Source: Pontimonas salivibrio
GTDB taxonomy: Bacteria > Actinomycetota > Actinomycetes > Actinomycetales > Microbacteriaceae
DNA: 64,000 nt
Assembly: GCF_002950575.1 (NCBI RefSeq)
Contig: NZ_CP026923.1
Coordinates: forward strand, 558,001-622,000
Reading direction: 5' to 3'
In this document: piece by piece, positions 1 through 7,436 of the stretch
Position numbering within the stretch: the first letter of the stretch is position 1
How the letters are laid out: every line of letters starts with the position of its first letter
Position numbers and translations under genes: made by a program
Notes under the pieces: model-generated
The model's input: the letters and a program-made list of their open reading frames with translations, nothing else
Told to the model about the DNA's origin: nothing
Database searches by the model: none

Positions 1-637
1 GCATAAACCACGGCTCAATGGCGAACACCATCCCGGGTTTTAACAGTGGGCCAGTACCTGGATCACCGTCATTGGGGATTGACGGTTCTTCGTGCATGGT
101 GCGGCCCACACCGTGGCCACCAAAGTCGGTGTTGATGGCGTAGCCATAGCGACGGCCCACCTGGCCGATCGCGGCCTGAATGTCACCCAGGCGCCTACCG
201 GGCCTGGCCTGTTCGATTCCTGCCCACAGGGCTTCTTCTGTGGCGGCAATGAGGGTGTGGTCTTCTGGTTGACCCTCACCGACAACGACGCTTCTCGCCG
301 AGTCGGCAACCCACCCGCCAAGCTCGACGGCAAAATCCACGGAGAGGAGGTCCCCTGGCTGAAGGGTGTAGTCGCGGGGAAGTCCGTGAAGGGCAGCATC
401 GTTAACCGATGTGCACAAGACTTTTCCAAACGGCGACGCCCCAAACGAGGGGTGGTAGTCGATGTAACAACTGGTGGCATCCGCTGTTCGGATGCGCTCG
501 TGGGCAAGTGCATCCAGCTCCAGAAGGTTCACTCCTGGCTGGGCGGCGTCAACAAGTTCGCGAAGGACGTTGGCCACGAAAGCACCAGCGGGGCGCATCG
601 CCTCAATGTCGGATGCGCGCAGCCTTGCAATACGCAC
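1..637 (-). CDS. map: Methionine aminopeptidase type I (3' end outside window)
   Basis: This enzyme removes the initiator methionine from new proteins in the cytoplasm and uses two metal ions. The minus strand reads about 212 codons before the window edge. Visible signatures are the N-terminal EAMRPAG, the substrate His in YHPSFGASPFG, the metal ligands in VDFAVELGGWVADSA (two Asp), the His of GHGVGRTMHEEP and the Glu of AIEPW. The last metal-ligand Glu lies beyond the edge. I chose the GTG at 637-635 because it begins just before the conserved N-terminus and only 3 nt after the stop of the upstream TetR gene, so the two are probably co-transcribed. In many relatives map sits in the secY-adk-map cluster, so this could be that gene moved or a second copy. 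Confidence 0.9.
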   Translation of the reverse strand, partial: MRIARLRASDIEAMRPAGAFVANVLRELVDAAQPGVNLLELDALAHERIRTADATSCYIDYHPSFGASPFGKVLCTSVNDAALHGLPRDYTLQPGDLLSVDFAVELGGWVADSARSVVVGEGQPEDHTLIAATEEALWAGIEQARPGRRLGDIQAAIGQVGRRYGYAINTDFGGHGVGRTMHEEPSIPNDGDPGTGPLLKPGMVFAIEPWFM

Positions 638-640
638 GAA

Positions 641-1270
641 TTATTTGATCGGGACGCTGCTGCGCAGGTAGTCACCGATGACTCTGCGCGCTTCTTCGAT
701 GATTTTCGGGTCACCCTCGGGGTTTCGCCTAAACGCTTCGGTCATCAACGCCTGCCCCATTGCCACAGCAATTTCGAGGTGGAAAATCATTTCCTCGGTG
801 ACCGGGATGGAATGAGTCTCCGAGACGAGTTTCGCGAACTCTTTGGCGATGATGGAGTTGTTGGGCTCTTCTTCGCTGAGGAAGCGGTCGGTGATGAGTT
901 CACCGAAACGAAGGTGCAAGAAACTGGGTTCTGATCGACACAAACGAACAAAAGCATCCAAGGTGAGGTCCCACGACGACCATGGCTCATTGGGCGTGAG
1001 GTCGCTTCCTTCTTGCACTGCCTGGAGGTAAAGGTGGAGGTTTCTGGTGGCCAATTGGCGAAGAAGGGCGTCGACGTTGGGGAAGTAGCGGTAGAGCACA
1101 CCGACGGAGGAACCGCTTCGGTAGGCGACAGCGGTGGTCGTTACTGCGTCAATGCCACCCTCGTCAATGAGTTTGGCGGCAGCGTCGAGCAGTGCCTCCA
1201 TGCGGTCGGCGCTGCGTTTCTGAACAGGGACATTGCGTAGCGAGGAACCTGGGTCGATATCGATGCTCAC
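641..1270 (-). CDS. TetR-family transcriptional regulator
   Basis: A 209-residue one-domain-plus-ligand-domain repressor of the TetR family. The N-terminal helix-turn-helix lies around residues 20-70, including [16 protein letters not shown] and the recognition-helix region [11 protein letters not shown]. The C-terminal all-helical part has no residue pattern that identifies a ligand. The start is a GTG at 1270-1268. The gene runs directly into map (3-nt gap). No target can be named; by family habit it may control itself and a nearby gene, but no operator palindrome is obvious upstream. Confidence 0.85.
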   Translation of the reverse strand: MSIDIDPGSSLRNVPVQKRSADRMEALLDAAAKLIDEGGIDAVTTTAVAYRSGSSVGVLYRYFPNVDALLRQLATRNLHLYLQAVQEGSDLTPNEPWSSWDLTLDAFVRLCRSEPSFLHLRFGELITDRFLSEEEPNNSIIAKEFAKLVSETHSIPVTEEMIFHLEIAVAMGQALMTEAFRRNPEGDPKIIEEARRVIGDYLRSSVPIK

Positions 1271-1355
1271 TTCACACCACTCTTCTCACACCGTTTCGGG
1301 ATTTATTTCTTGATTCGACGCAGAGTATCAGGTGTGGCACACTGAAGCGTTGGAA

Positions 1356-1423
1356 CTTCTGGTTTCTGCCACGGGGGAGAGCGCCAGAAGACCACATTCG
1401 AGCCGGGAAAAGTCCTTTTTCCC
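1356..1423 (+). promoter_or_regulatory. Possible rplS leader structures
   Basis: The 190-nt space before rplS holds two inverted repeats: CTTCTGG at 1356-1362 with CCAGAAG at 1384-1390, and GGGAAAA at 1405-1411 with TTTTCCC at 1417-1423. They could fold in the 5' untranslated region and serve L19 autoregulation, but this is inference from position only. No strong -35/-10 pair was recognised here. Confidence 0.3.
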
Positions 1424-1461
1424 CCTACGCTGGCAGCCCGTGGTGCCTGGAGAGAACAATC

Positions 1462-1809
1462 ATGCAGACCTTAGATGCGCTTGACGCACAGTCACTTAAG
1501 TCCGACATTCCCGATATTCGCCCCGGCGATACTGTCCGAGTGGACGTGAACATCGTGGAAGGTAACCGCTCGCGTATCCAGGCCTTCCAAGGTCTGGTCA
1601 TTAGCCGCTCTGGTCACGGACTCACCGAGACAATCACGGTGCGCAAAGTGAGCTTCCAGGTCGGCGTGGAGCGTACGTTCCCGCTGCACTCGCCCATTAT
1701 TGATGCCATCGAAATTCTCTCCCGCGGTGAAGTGCGCCGAGCAAAGCTTTACTACGTGCGAAGCCTGCGCGGCAAGAAAGCGCGCATCCGCGAAAAGCGC
1801 GAGTCTTAA
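1462..1809 (+). CDS. rplS: 50S ribosomal protein L19
   Basis: A 115-residue protein of the large ribosomal subunit, at the interface with the 30S subunit. Family hallmarks are [11 protein letters not shown] near the N-terminus, RIQAFQG, FPLHSP and the basic tail [18 protein letters not shown]. The open frame extends upstream, but the ATG at 1462 follows a GGAGAG ribosome-binding site at about 1449-1454 and gives the normal family length. It stands alone before a weak terminator and lepB, as in relatives, where trmD and rimM often precede it; they are not here. Confidence 0.95.
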   Translation: MQTLDALDAQSLKSDIPDIRPGDTVRVDVNIVEGNRSRIQAFQGLVISRSGHGLTETITVRKVSFQVGVERTFPLHSPIIDAIEILSRGEVRRAKLYYVRSLRGKKARIREKRES

Positions 1810-1825
1810 ACTTAGGACATATCGC

Positions 1826-1847
1826 GACCCCATTAGGGTCCTTTTTT
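1826..1847 (+). terminator. Short hairpin plus T6 after rplS
   Basis: GACCC and GGGTC flank a 5-nt loop and are followed by C and six Ts (1842-1847). The stem is only 5 bp, so it may act as a partial terminator that lowers read-through into lepB. Confidence 0.55.
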
Positions 1848-1870
1848 GAGGCTCCAGGGGGTGTGACGCA

Positions 1871-2602
1871 GTGGCTCAGAAAGCACCACAGGGTCTGATT
1901 AGTCGCCTGGGTCGCTACCTGTTTGTCATTGTCAGGGATCTACTGATCATTGTCTTGGCCGCCCTTGTGGTGTCGTTTCTGATCAAAACGTTCCTCATTC
2001 GCTCGTTTTCGATCCCCACCTCGTCCATGGAGGAAACCCTTCAAATCGATGACCGGGTGATTGTCAGCCAGCTCACCCCGGGTCTCATTGACCTAAACCA
2101 CGGCGATGTGGTGGTGTTTGTGGACCCTGGTGGGTGGTTACCCAGTGGGCTTGCCAACGAAGATGACCCATTGACCCGGTTGTTTAATTGGGTCGGGCCA
2201 CGGCTCGGGCTTCCCGATGAATCCGGTGACCAACACTTGATTAAACGCGTCATTGGCCTTCCCGGTGACACGGTGGTGTGTTGTGATGCGCTGGGTGCAC
2301 TCAGTGTTAACGGGGTTCCCCTCGAAGAGTCCTATGTGTCGCTTCCTGAGGGGGTGACCGAGGTGAGTGGTTCCAGTTTCTCGGTGGTGGTTCCAGACGA
2401 TGCACTCTGGGTCATGGGTGATAACCGTTACAACTCGGCAGATTCCAGGGCCAACCTGTCTAAACCAGGTGGCGGTTTTGTGCCCATCGATAATCTCGTA
2501 GGTCGCGCCATTGTTGTGAGCTGGCCGGCGGAGAACTGGGCCTGGTTGGCCAACTTCCCCACTGTTTTTCAGGGCATTCCCGACAACCCTGTGCGCGGAT
2601 GA
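1871..2602 (+). CDS. lepB: Signal peptidase I
   Basis: A 243-residue membrane serine protease that cleaves signal peptides from exported proteins. One transmembrane helix (about residues 18-42) is followed by the catalytic Ser box (S52 in IPTSSMEETL), the general-base Lys box (K125 in HLIKRVIGLPGD) and the C-terminal MGDNRYNSADSR box. Start is GTG at 1871. Its TGA stop overlaps the ATG of rnhB (ATGA), so translation of the two is probably coupled. The short proline-rich N-terminus and single helix fit the actinobacterial form. Confidence 0.95.
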   Translation: MAQKAPQGLISRLGRYLFVIVRDLLIIVLAALVVSFLIKTFLIRSFSIPTSSMEETLQIDDRVIVSQLTPGLIDLNHGDVVVFVDPGGWLPSGLANEDDPLTRLFNWVGPRLGLPDESGDQHLIKRVIGLPGDTVVCCDALGALSVNGVPLEESYVSLPEGVTEVSGSSFSVVVPDDALWVMGDNRYNSADSRANLSKPGGGFVPIDNLVGRAIVVSWPAENWAWLANFPTVFQGIPDNPVRG

Positions 2603-3261
2603 GTGCGCCTCACCTGGAAGCCGAACAGGCCCTCGTTGATGCGGGTGCGCAGTATGTGATCGGTGTGGATGAGGTCGGTCGAGGCGCCATTGCCGGACCC
2701 GTGTGGGTGAGCGCTGGTGTCTGGAATCCTGGATGCGGGCCGGTCCCTGAAGGACTACGCGATTCGAAACTCATTCCAGAAAAGCGCCGGGGAGACATCG
2801 CACAGCGTGCCCAGCAGTGGCTGGTGGCGGCAGCCTCTGGGAGAAGTGAAGCCTCAGCCATCGACTCCGATGGCATCATGGCAGCCCTGGGTGCTGCCGG
2901 AGCCAGGGCCGTGCGGCAGGCGTGGCGCAGTATCGGCGAGCCGGCTTCCGCCGTGGTGTTGCTCGATGGGAATCAGGATTGGCTCTCAGCTCACTTGCCT
3001 CCCGGTCTGTCCGTAGTGACCCGCACCAAAGCCGATCTCACCGCGGCAGCCGTATCGGCTGCGTCGGTGATTGCAAAAGTCTCGCGTGATCAGGTGATGA
3101 TTGATGCCGATGGGCACTATCCCGGCTATGGTTTCGCCGGGCACAAAGGCTACGGCTCAGCTGCTCACCGGGAGGCGATTGTGCGGTTGGGACCCTGCCC
3201 GCTGCACCGCTTGACCTGGATTTCCTCCCTGAAAGACCCCGCCCCATCGGGACTAGACTGA
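2599..3261 (+). CDS. rnhB: Ribonuclease HII
   Basis: A 220-residue endonuclease that cuts RNA in RNA-DNA hybrids and removes misincorporated ribonucleotides. The active-site carboxylates are visible as D24 and E25 in GVDEVGRG, D123 in LLDGNQDW and D146 before SAASVIAKVSRD. The KGYG motif near the C-terminus is also present. It overlaps lepB by 4 nt and is followed 7 nt later by the DUF2469 gene, the classic actinobacterial order. Confidence 0.95.
   Translation: MSAPHLEAEQALVDAGAQYVIGVDEVGRGAIAGPVWVSAGVWNPGCGPVPEGLRDSKLIPEKRRGDIAQRAQQWLVAAASGRSEASAIDSDGIMAALGAAGARAVRQAWRSIGEPASAVVLLDGNQDWLSAHLPPGLSVVTRTKADLTAAAVSAASVIAKVSRDQVMIDADGHYPGYGFAGHKGYGSAAHREAIVRLGPCPLHRLTWISSLKDPAPSGLD
3254..3259 (+). 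promoter_or_regulatory. -10 element before DUF2469 gene
   Basis: TAGACT overlaps the rnhB stop region and lies 9 nt before the ATG at 3269, so this transcript would have almost no leader. See the finding on leaderless genes. Confidence 0.5.
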
Positions 3262-3268
3262 GGCGCCC

Positions 3269-3589
3269 ATGGACGAAGAATTTGACGACTTTGATCGGGA
3301 AGCGGAACTCGCGCTCTACCGCGAGTATCGAGACGTCGTTAACCAGTTTCAGTTTGTGGTGGAAACCGAGAGGCGCTTTTACCTCGCCAACGACGTCACC
3401 CAAAGTGTCCAAGAGCGCGGAGGTGATTTCTACTTCGAACTGGTGTTAAACGACGTATGGGTGTGGGATATATACCGTGCGGATCGTTTTGTGAAGTCTG
3501 TCAAAGTGTTGACCTTTAAAGACGTCAATGTGGAAGAACTGGGCAACAAGGAATTGAAACTGCCCACCGACCTCGCCTTAGACGAGTAG
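3269..3589 (+). CDS. DUF2469 family protein
   Basis: A 106-residue acidic cytoplasmic protein of the actinobacterial DUF2469 family, recognised by its start MDEEFDDFDREAE and the LYREYRDVV and VWDIYR blocks. Its function is unknown; it almost always sits right after rnhB. In most relatives yraN and comM follow it, but here the next gene is dprA, so those two genes are missing from this locus. Confidence 0.9.
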   Translation: MDEEFDDFDREAELALYREYRDVVNQFQFVVETERRFYLANDVTQSVQERGGDFYFELVLNDVWVWDIYRADRFVKSVKVLTFKDVNVEELGNKELKLPTDLALDE

Positions 3590-3676
3590 TCCACAGCTCT
3601 TTGGCAGAGGGCCTCTCTGCACCTGTGTGCCTGCGGCCCCTGTGGGAGATCTGCCGCTGCGCCACGGTAGCCGACC

Positions 3677-4633
3677 ATGACCCTCCAGCAACCCGAACGC
3701 CTGGCACGCCTCTGGCTCTCGCTGTGCAGTCCACCGGGAGATCCTCTCGTGGGCGAGTTGGTGGCCACCCTTGGAGCCGTCAGGCTTCGTGACATTCTGT
3801 CGGCAGGCTCCCCCACACCTCTTTCCGGTCGTCCAGAAGCGTGCCTCAAGAGACTTCGCGAGAGTGGTCTCACCGTGCCCCACGACGGACACATGCCCTA
3901 TGTCCTGGACGCTATTTCCCGGGAGGGGCTCCAGGTGCTCACACCCGGTGACACCCACTGGCCGGCAAGCCTGAAGGATTTAGGCACTAAAGCACCCCTC
4001 GCGTTGTTCTTCCGAGGGGCCGCTGAAGTATTAGGGCGGACTGGGCGAAATGTCGCCATTGTGGGAACCCGGACGCCCAGTGCGCTCGGGTTAAATGCCG
4101 CACGGGAGATTGCCTGGCATCAGATCAACGCCGGGCGCACCATTGTCTCTGGTGGGGCGAAAGGAATTGATGCGGTTGGTCACATGGTGTCCCTGGAATC
4201 TGGGGTGCCCACCATCGCGGTGCTCGCTCAGTCACCCAACCGGCCCTATCCACCCGAACACCGCGGGATGTGTGCCGAGATTGCCCACCGGGGTGTGGTC
4301 GTGTCTGAGGTGCCACCCGGGATACACCACGGGGGTAAGGGGTTCTTGGCCAGAAACCGTCTCATTGCGGCACTCGCCACCCTCACGATTGTTGTGGAAG
4401 CACCGCTCAGATCCGGGGCGATTAGTACAGCGGCCCATGCGGCCCACCTTGAGCGTGAAGTGATGGCAGTACTGTACAAAAAAAGCGAAGCACATTCAGG
4501 TGCAACCCAGGTTGAGGCCGAAAAAAAGGGCACCATTGGGCTACCCGGTGACAATCGTGGCGCAGAGCGTGTCATTGAACAGTGGGCTGGGGAAACCATA
4601 TTGTGGCCCCCGGAAATCAGTCAGAAAGCCTAA
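3677..4633 (+). CDS. dprA: DNA-processing protein DprA, with an unusual insertion
   Basis: DprA binds incoming single-stranded DNA during transformation and loads RecA. The Rossmann-like core is clear: VGTRTPSALGL, SGGAKGIDAVGHM, FLARNRLIAAL and EAPLRSGAISTAAHAA. At the end of the core the usual continuous GREV-AVPG block is split: EREVMAV is followed by about 20 extra residues (KKSEAHSGATQ...) before LPGDN. The DNA of this segment is A-rich and holds two A7 tracts (4478-4484 and 4521-4527), unusual in this G+C-rich setting. At 318 residues it is shorter than many homologues and lacks the C-terminal winged-helix extension. The ATG at 3677 leaves an 87-nt gap after DUF2469. Confidence 0.88.
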   Translation: MTLQQPERLARLWLSLCSPPGDPLVGELVATLGAVRLRDILSAGSPTPLSGRPEACLKRLRESGLTVPHDGHMPYVLDAISREGLQVLTPGDTHWPASLKDLGTKAPLALFFRGAAEVLGRTGRNVAIVGTRTPSALGLNAAREIAWHQINAGRTIVSGGAKGIDAVGHMVSLESGVPTIAVLAQSPNRPYPPEHRGMCAEIAHRGVVVSEVPPGIHHGGKGFLARNRLIAALATLTIVVEAPLRSGAISTAAHAAHLEREVMAVLYKKSEAHSGATQVEAEKKGTIGLPGDNRGAERVIEQWAGETILWPPEISQKA

Positions 4634-4636
4634 TCT
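4631..4636 (+). promoter_or_regulatory. -10 element before metallophosphoesterase
   Basis: TAATCT ends 6 nt before the GTG at 4643 and overlaps the end of dprA; it fits a leaderless transcript and supports this start. Confidence 0.55.
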
Positions 4637-4642
4637 GTAACT

Positions 4643-5584
4643 GTGAACACCCCTCTGAGTCAGCATCCCGATCCCAGGATGTCGCTCCTGCACATCAGCG
4701 ACACCCACCTCCTCGGAGGGGATCGCCAGCTGTGGGGGTCTATCGACGCAGCTGAACGTCTTACGGCACTGCTCGAGCGGGTCGTCGCTAGTGGTGAGAG
4801 ACCCTCCGCGCTGGTATTCACCGGTGACCTCGCCGATATCGGCGAAGAAGAGGCCTACCGCACTCTTCGCCGCAGCGTGGAGCCCTTTGCCGAGACTTTG
4901 GGTGCGCAAATAATCTGGGTGATGGGAAATCACGATGAACGCGAGCCTTTCGCCCGCATACTTTTTGACGAGGACAACAACGGGAAGCCTCTCGACCGCG
5001 TGTATGACATCGATGGTCTTCGCGTCATCGCCCTCGATACGTCCGTGCCCGGGTTCCACCACGGTGAACTCAGTGCCGGTCAGCACGAATGGCTGAGAGG
5101 AGTGTTAGCCACCGACGCGCCTCACGGCACGCTCGTGGCGATGCACCATCCCCCGATCCCCACGCCCATCGACATGATGGGCGTGATCGAACTCGATGAC
5201 CAAGCCGCACTGTGGCAGAGCATTGCGGGAAGTGACGTGCGAGGCATTCTTGCTGGCCACCTGCATTACTCCACCTTTTCGGCCTACCAAGGCATTCCCG
5301 TATCGGTGGCGGCAGCCATGTGTTACAACATCGACATGGTCGCCGCAGCCGATGCTTTGCTCAGCGGCATCGATGCCGGCCACAGCGCATCTCTGGTGTC
5401 TGTGTACCCCGAACAGGTGGTCTTTTCCGAACTGGTCGTCGGGGACCTTCCGGTGGTCTTCACCCAGCCCAAAAATCGTCTCTCTGAGTTTCGGACGTGG
5501 AGTCCCGAACAGCGCAGAGCAGTCTTTTCCGACAAAAATTCGGACTTCAACAAAGGTGAACAGGCCGCCCAGTCAGGCGGATAG
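4643..5584 (+). CDS. Metallophosphoesterase, CpdA-like (3',5'-cyclic AMP phosphodiesterase type)
   Basis: A 313-residue calcineurin-like phosphoesterase with all five metal-binding blocks: ISDTH (D20, H22), FTGDLAD, GNHDE, MHHPP and GHLHY. This arrangement is that of the CpdA/class III cyclic nucleotide phosphodiesterase group, which hydrolyses cAMP or other phosphodiesters. No signal peptide is seen, so it should act in the cytoplasm. It lies between dprA and xerC, in the place where relatives may have other genes. Substrate is inferred from family only. Confidence 0.85.
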   Translation: MNTPLSQHPDPRMSLLHISDTHLLGGDRQLWGSIDAAERLTALLERVVASGERPSALVFTGDLADIGEEEAYRTLRRSVEPFAETLGAQIIWVMGNHDEREPFARILFDEDNNGKPLDRVYDIDGLRVIALDTSVPGFHHGELSAGQHEWLRGVLATDAPHGTLVAMHHPPIPTPIDMMGVIELDDQAALWQSIAGSDVRGILAGHLHYSTFSAYQGIPVSVAAAMCYNIDMVAAADALLSGIDAGHSASLVSVYPEQVVFSELVVGDLPVVFTQPKNRLSEFRTWSPEQRRAVFSDKNSDFNKGEQAAQSGG

Positions 5585-5657
5585 TCAGATCCGTCGACTG
5601 GGAGCCCATCCGGTGTGTCGCACGGGTCTCACCGTTTCGCTCGAAACACTAGAGGCT

Positions 5658-6563
5658 ATGACCCTGGGGGCTGCCATTCGTGCTTACCTGGATGCGAGAG
5701 CAGACAGTGCTGAGCTCTCCGAGCATTCCCTGCGCGGCTACCAGCAAGACTTAGAGTCGCTCGTGGACTACGCCGAGGCTGCCGGGGTCGAGAGTATGTC
5801 CGGTGTGGACGCCGAATTGTGTCGCTCGTGGTTGTGGGACCAAGCAAGCGCTGGCCTCGCTCCCAGGACATTGCGCAGAAGGGTTTCCAGCCTTCGAGGG
5901 TGGTCCACATGGGCACACCGCCAAGGACTTCTCGCCGTTGATATCGGCGCAGGAATCCACCAACCGAGCGCACCCAAACGCTTACCCCGTGTCCTGACCG
6001 AACACCAACTGTCAGAGATTTTCGACGTGCTCGAGCAGCGCGCTGCCACCGGCGACCCGGTGGGCCTTCGTGACCGCGCCATCGTCGAGTTGCTCTACTC
6101 CTCCGCACTTCGTGTGGGCGAGCTGTGCGGTCTCGAAATGGACGCCGTCGATTTCACCGAGCGCACCCTGCGCGTGGTGGGCAAGGGAAACCGTGAACGG
6201 GTCGTGCCGATGGGTGGCCCCGCCCACACAGCGCTGACTGAATACTTCGAAGCGGGCCGAGAGGCGCTGTTGGCGGGAAAAACCTCGAAGAAAATCTTCC
6301 TGAACTCACGCGGTGGGCCGTTAGGCCCACGCACGGTCTACCAACTGATCGCCGCGTTGTTGGAGCCCTACCCGGGTAATGGCCCGAGTGGCCCCCACAC
6401 CCTGCGTCATTCTGCCGCCACCCACCTGCTCGATCACGGTGCCGATTTGCGAAGCGTTCAAGAATATTTAGGCCACCAATCTTTGGCCACCACCGAGCTG
6501 TACACCCACGTGTCTATCGAGCGACTGCGCAGCGCTTTTGACCAAGCTCACCCTCGGGCGTAA
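5658..6563 (+). CDS. xerC: Tyrosine recombinase XerC/XerD
   Basis: A 301-residue site-specific recombinase that resolves chromosome dimers at dif. The catalytic set is complete: R152 (SALRVGEL), K176 (VVGKGNRE), H247 and R250 (HTLRHSAATHLL), H273 (LGHQSLATTE) and nucleophile Y282 (LYTHV). The N-terminal SAM-like DNA-binding domain spans about 1-105. The frame is open far upstream, but ATG 5658 gives the normal length and a natural N-terminus (LGAAIRAYLD). The dprA-xerC-M23-rpsB context is that of XerC. The 3' end overlaps the convergent M23 gene by 16 nt. Confidence 0.93.
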   Translation: MTLGAAIRAYLDARADSAELSEHSLRGYQQDLESLVDYAEAAGVESMSGVDAELCRSWLWDQASAGLAPRTLRRRVSSLRGWSTWAHRQGLLAVDIGAGIHQPSAPKRLPRVLTEHQLSEIFDVLEQRAATGDPVGLRDRAIVELLYSSALRVGELCGLEMDAVDFTERTLRVVGKGNRERVVPMGGPAHTALTEYFEAGREALLAGKTSKKIFLNSRGGPLGPRTVYQLIAALLEPYPGNGPSGPHTLRHSAATHLLDHGADLRSVQEYLGHQSLATTELYTHVSIERLRSAFDQAHPRA

Positions 6564-7117
6564 CCCGCACGGTGTGACAGGCGGTGTGACAGGCGGTGGG
6601 TAGTGCCGCTGGCCAGACCACCCTTCGGGTAATTCCCGTCGGCGGTGTAGCCACTGTTGGTGAACGGCAGAAGCCTCGCTCGGCGAAGTATCCCCAGCTC
6701 GCGTGCCGGTGAGCGGTATTCGCCCTCCACACGCAAGCCAATGTGAAGACAGCCTCCCGGGCAGTGGCCCGGTGCGACACGTCCAATGCGTTGGCCCGCT
6801 CGCACGCGAGAGCCCACCTCGCCATCCACTCGCACGGGTTCCATGCTGACCAGCCAACCTGAGGCCGTCCGGATGGTCACCACTGCGCGGTTGACGACGT
6901 CACCGGTGAAGTGAATACGGCCTGACACGGGTGCGACCACCACGGTTCCTACCGAGGCGCGAAGGTCCAGGCCGCGGTGGCCTGGACCCCACTCACTTTC
7001 CGGGGCGTCAAAATCCCGCACGACTTCCTTTTCGGTGGCGACCGGCCAAGTCCACACGGCAGGCGGAGGCGCCACCAGGCTGGCGATTAGTACAGCAGTG
7101 AGCAGTGGACGGATCAT
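6548..7117 (-). CDS. Exported M23-family peptidase (peptidoglycan endopeptidase-like)
   Basis: About 189 residues. The start at ATG 7117-7115 gives a clean signal peptide (MIRPLLTAVLIASLVAPPPA), so the protein acts outside the membrane. The lysostaphin-like fold shows the zinc block GHRGLDLR (His and Asp) and the second block CLHIGLRV, where the first His of the usual HxH is Cys. Related Microbacteriaceae proteins at this locus have the same ACLH pattern, so this need not mean loss of activity. The C-terminal tail RLSHRLSHRAG comes from a 12-bp tandem duplication (6571-6594) and the last 16 nt overlap xerC. It probably trims peptidoglycan cross-links. Confidence 0.85.
   Translation of the reverse strand: MIRPLLTAVLIASLVAPPPAVWTWPVATEKEVVRDFDAPESEWGPGHRGLDLRASVGTVVVAPVSGRIHFTGDVVNRAVVTIRTASGWLVSMEPVRVDGEVGSRVRAGQRIGRVAPGHCPGGCLHIGLRVEGEYRSPARELGILRRARLLPFTNSGYTADGNYPKGGLASGTTHRLSHRLSHRAGYARG
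6571..6594. repeat. Two tandem copies of a 12-bp unit
   Basis: GGTGTGACAGGC occurs twice in a row just after the xerC stop, inside the 3' end of the M23 gene on the other strand, where it encodes the duplicated RLSH tail. It looks like a recent slippage event. Confidence 0.85.
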
Positions 7118-7271
7118 CCCCGGATTATCAGGCCAGGGCATCGTGGTGCCCACGCAGGAGTCCATACCTGGTGATTGGCTCTTTGGTGGGCTCGCCTGTG
7201 GAGAGGCGTTGCCTGGCACGGAGCCGGCTGGCGAGCCTTGTGCGGCCTGGTGTCAGCCCGGTAAAACCCGC

Positions 7272-7277
7272 TATGCT
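7272..7277 (+). promoter_or_regulatory. Putative -10 element of the rpsB operon
   Basis: TATGCT in a T-poor context about 160 nt before the rpsB start; initiation about 7 nt downstream would give a leader of about 150 nt containing both hairpins. No convincing -35 hexamer stands at 16-18 bp. Confidence 0.5.
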
Positions 7278-7338
7278 CTACCCAGCAGCCGATTCGTCGG
7301 CTGACTTCGCGTGTCGATCACGAGATCTGACCCTCGGT

Positions 7339-7363
7339 CCTCGACAACATCATGTTGTCGAGG
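7339..7363 (+). promoter_or_regulatory. Perfect 12-bp inverted repeat in rpsB leader
   Basis: CCTCGACAACAT and its exact complement ATGTTGTCGAGG are separated by one base. No T run follows, so it is not a simple terminator. It could be an RNA hairpin for S2 feedback or a DNA operator. Confidence 0.6.
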
Positions 7364-7386
7364 GAAGGTTGGGCTCCGGCACCAGG

Positions 7387-7407
7387 GCGTGTTCCGCCGG
7401 AACACGC
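7387..7407 (+). promoter_or_regulatory. Second perfect hairpin in rpsB leader
   Basis: GCGTGTTCC and GGAACACGC (9 bp) flank a 3-nt loop (GCC), 30 nt before the rpsB start codon and about 16 nt before its ribosome-binding site. Confidence 0.6.
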
Positions 7408-7436
7408 ATAAACCGAGAACATGAAGGAGCACGGCC

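Larger units (their letters stand above)
7118..7436 (+). other. Intergenic region: rpsB promoter and structured leader
   Basis: This 319-nt stretch separates the M23 gene and rpsB, which diverge. It holds an inverted repeat (GGCTCGCC 7189-7196 with GGCGAGCC 7230-7237), a good -10 hexamer (TATGCT 7272-7277), two perfect hairpins in the presumed rpsB leader (7339-7363 and 7387-7407) and the ribosome-binding site AAGGAG at about 7424. No convincing small gene was found in it. Confidence 0.7.

Noticed and set aside
92-934. Plus-strand 280-codon frame across map and the TetR gene
   Set aside because: It is antisense to two clearly recognisable genes, has no family resemblance and no ribosome-binding site.
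6548-7117. M23 peptidase as inactive because the first His of HxH is Cys
   Set aside because: I recall the same CLH pattern in homologues at this locus, so it is a subgroup trait and not evidence of decay.
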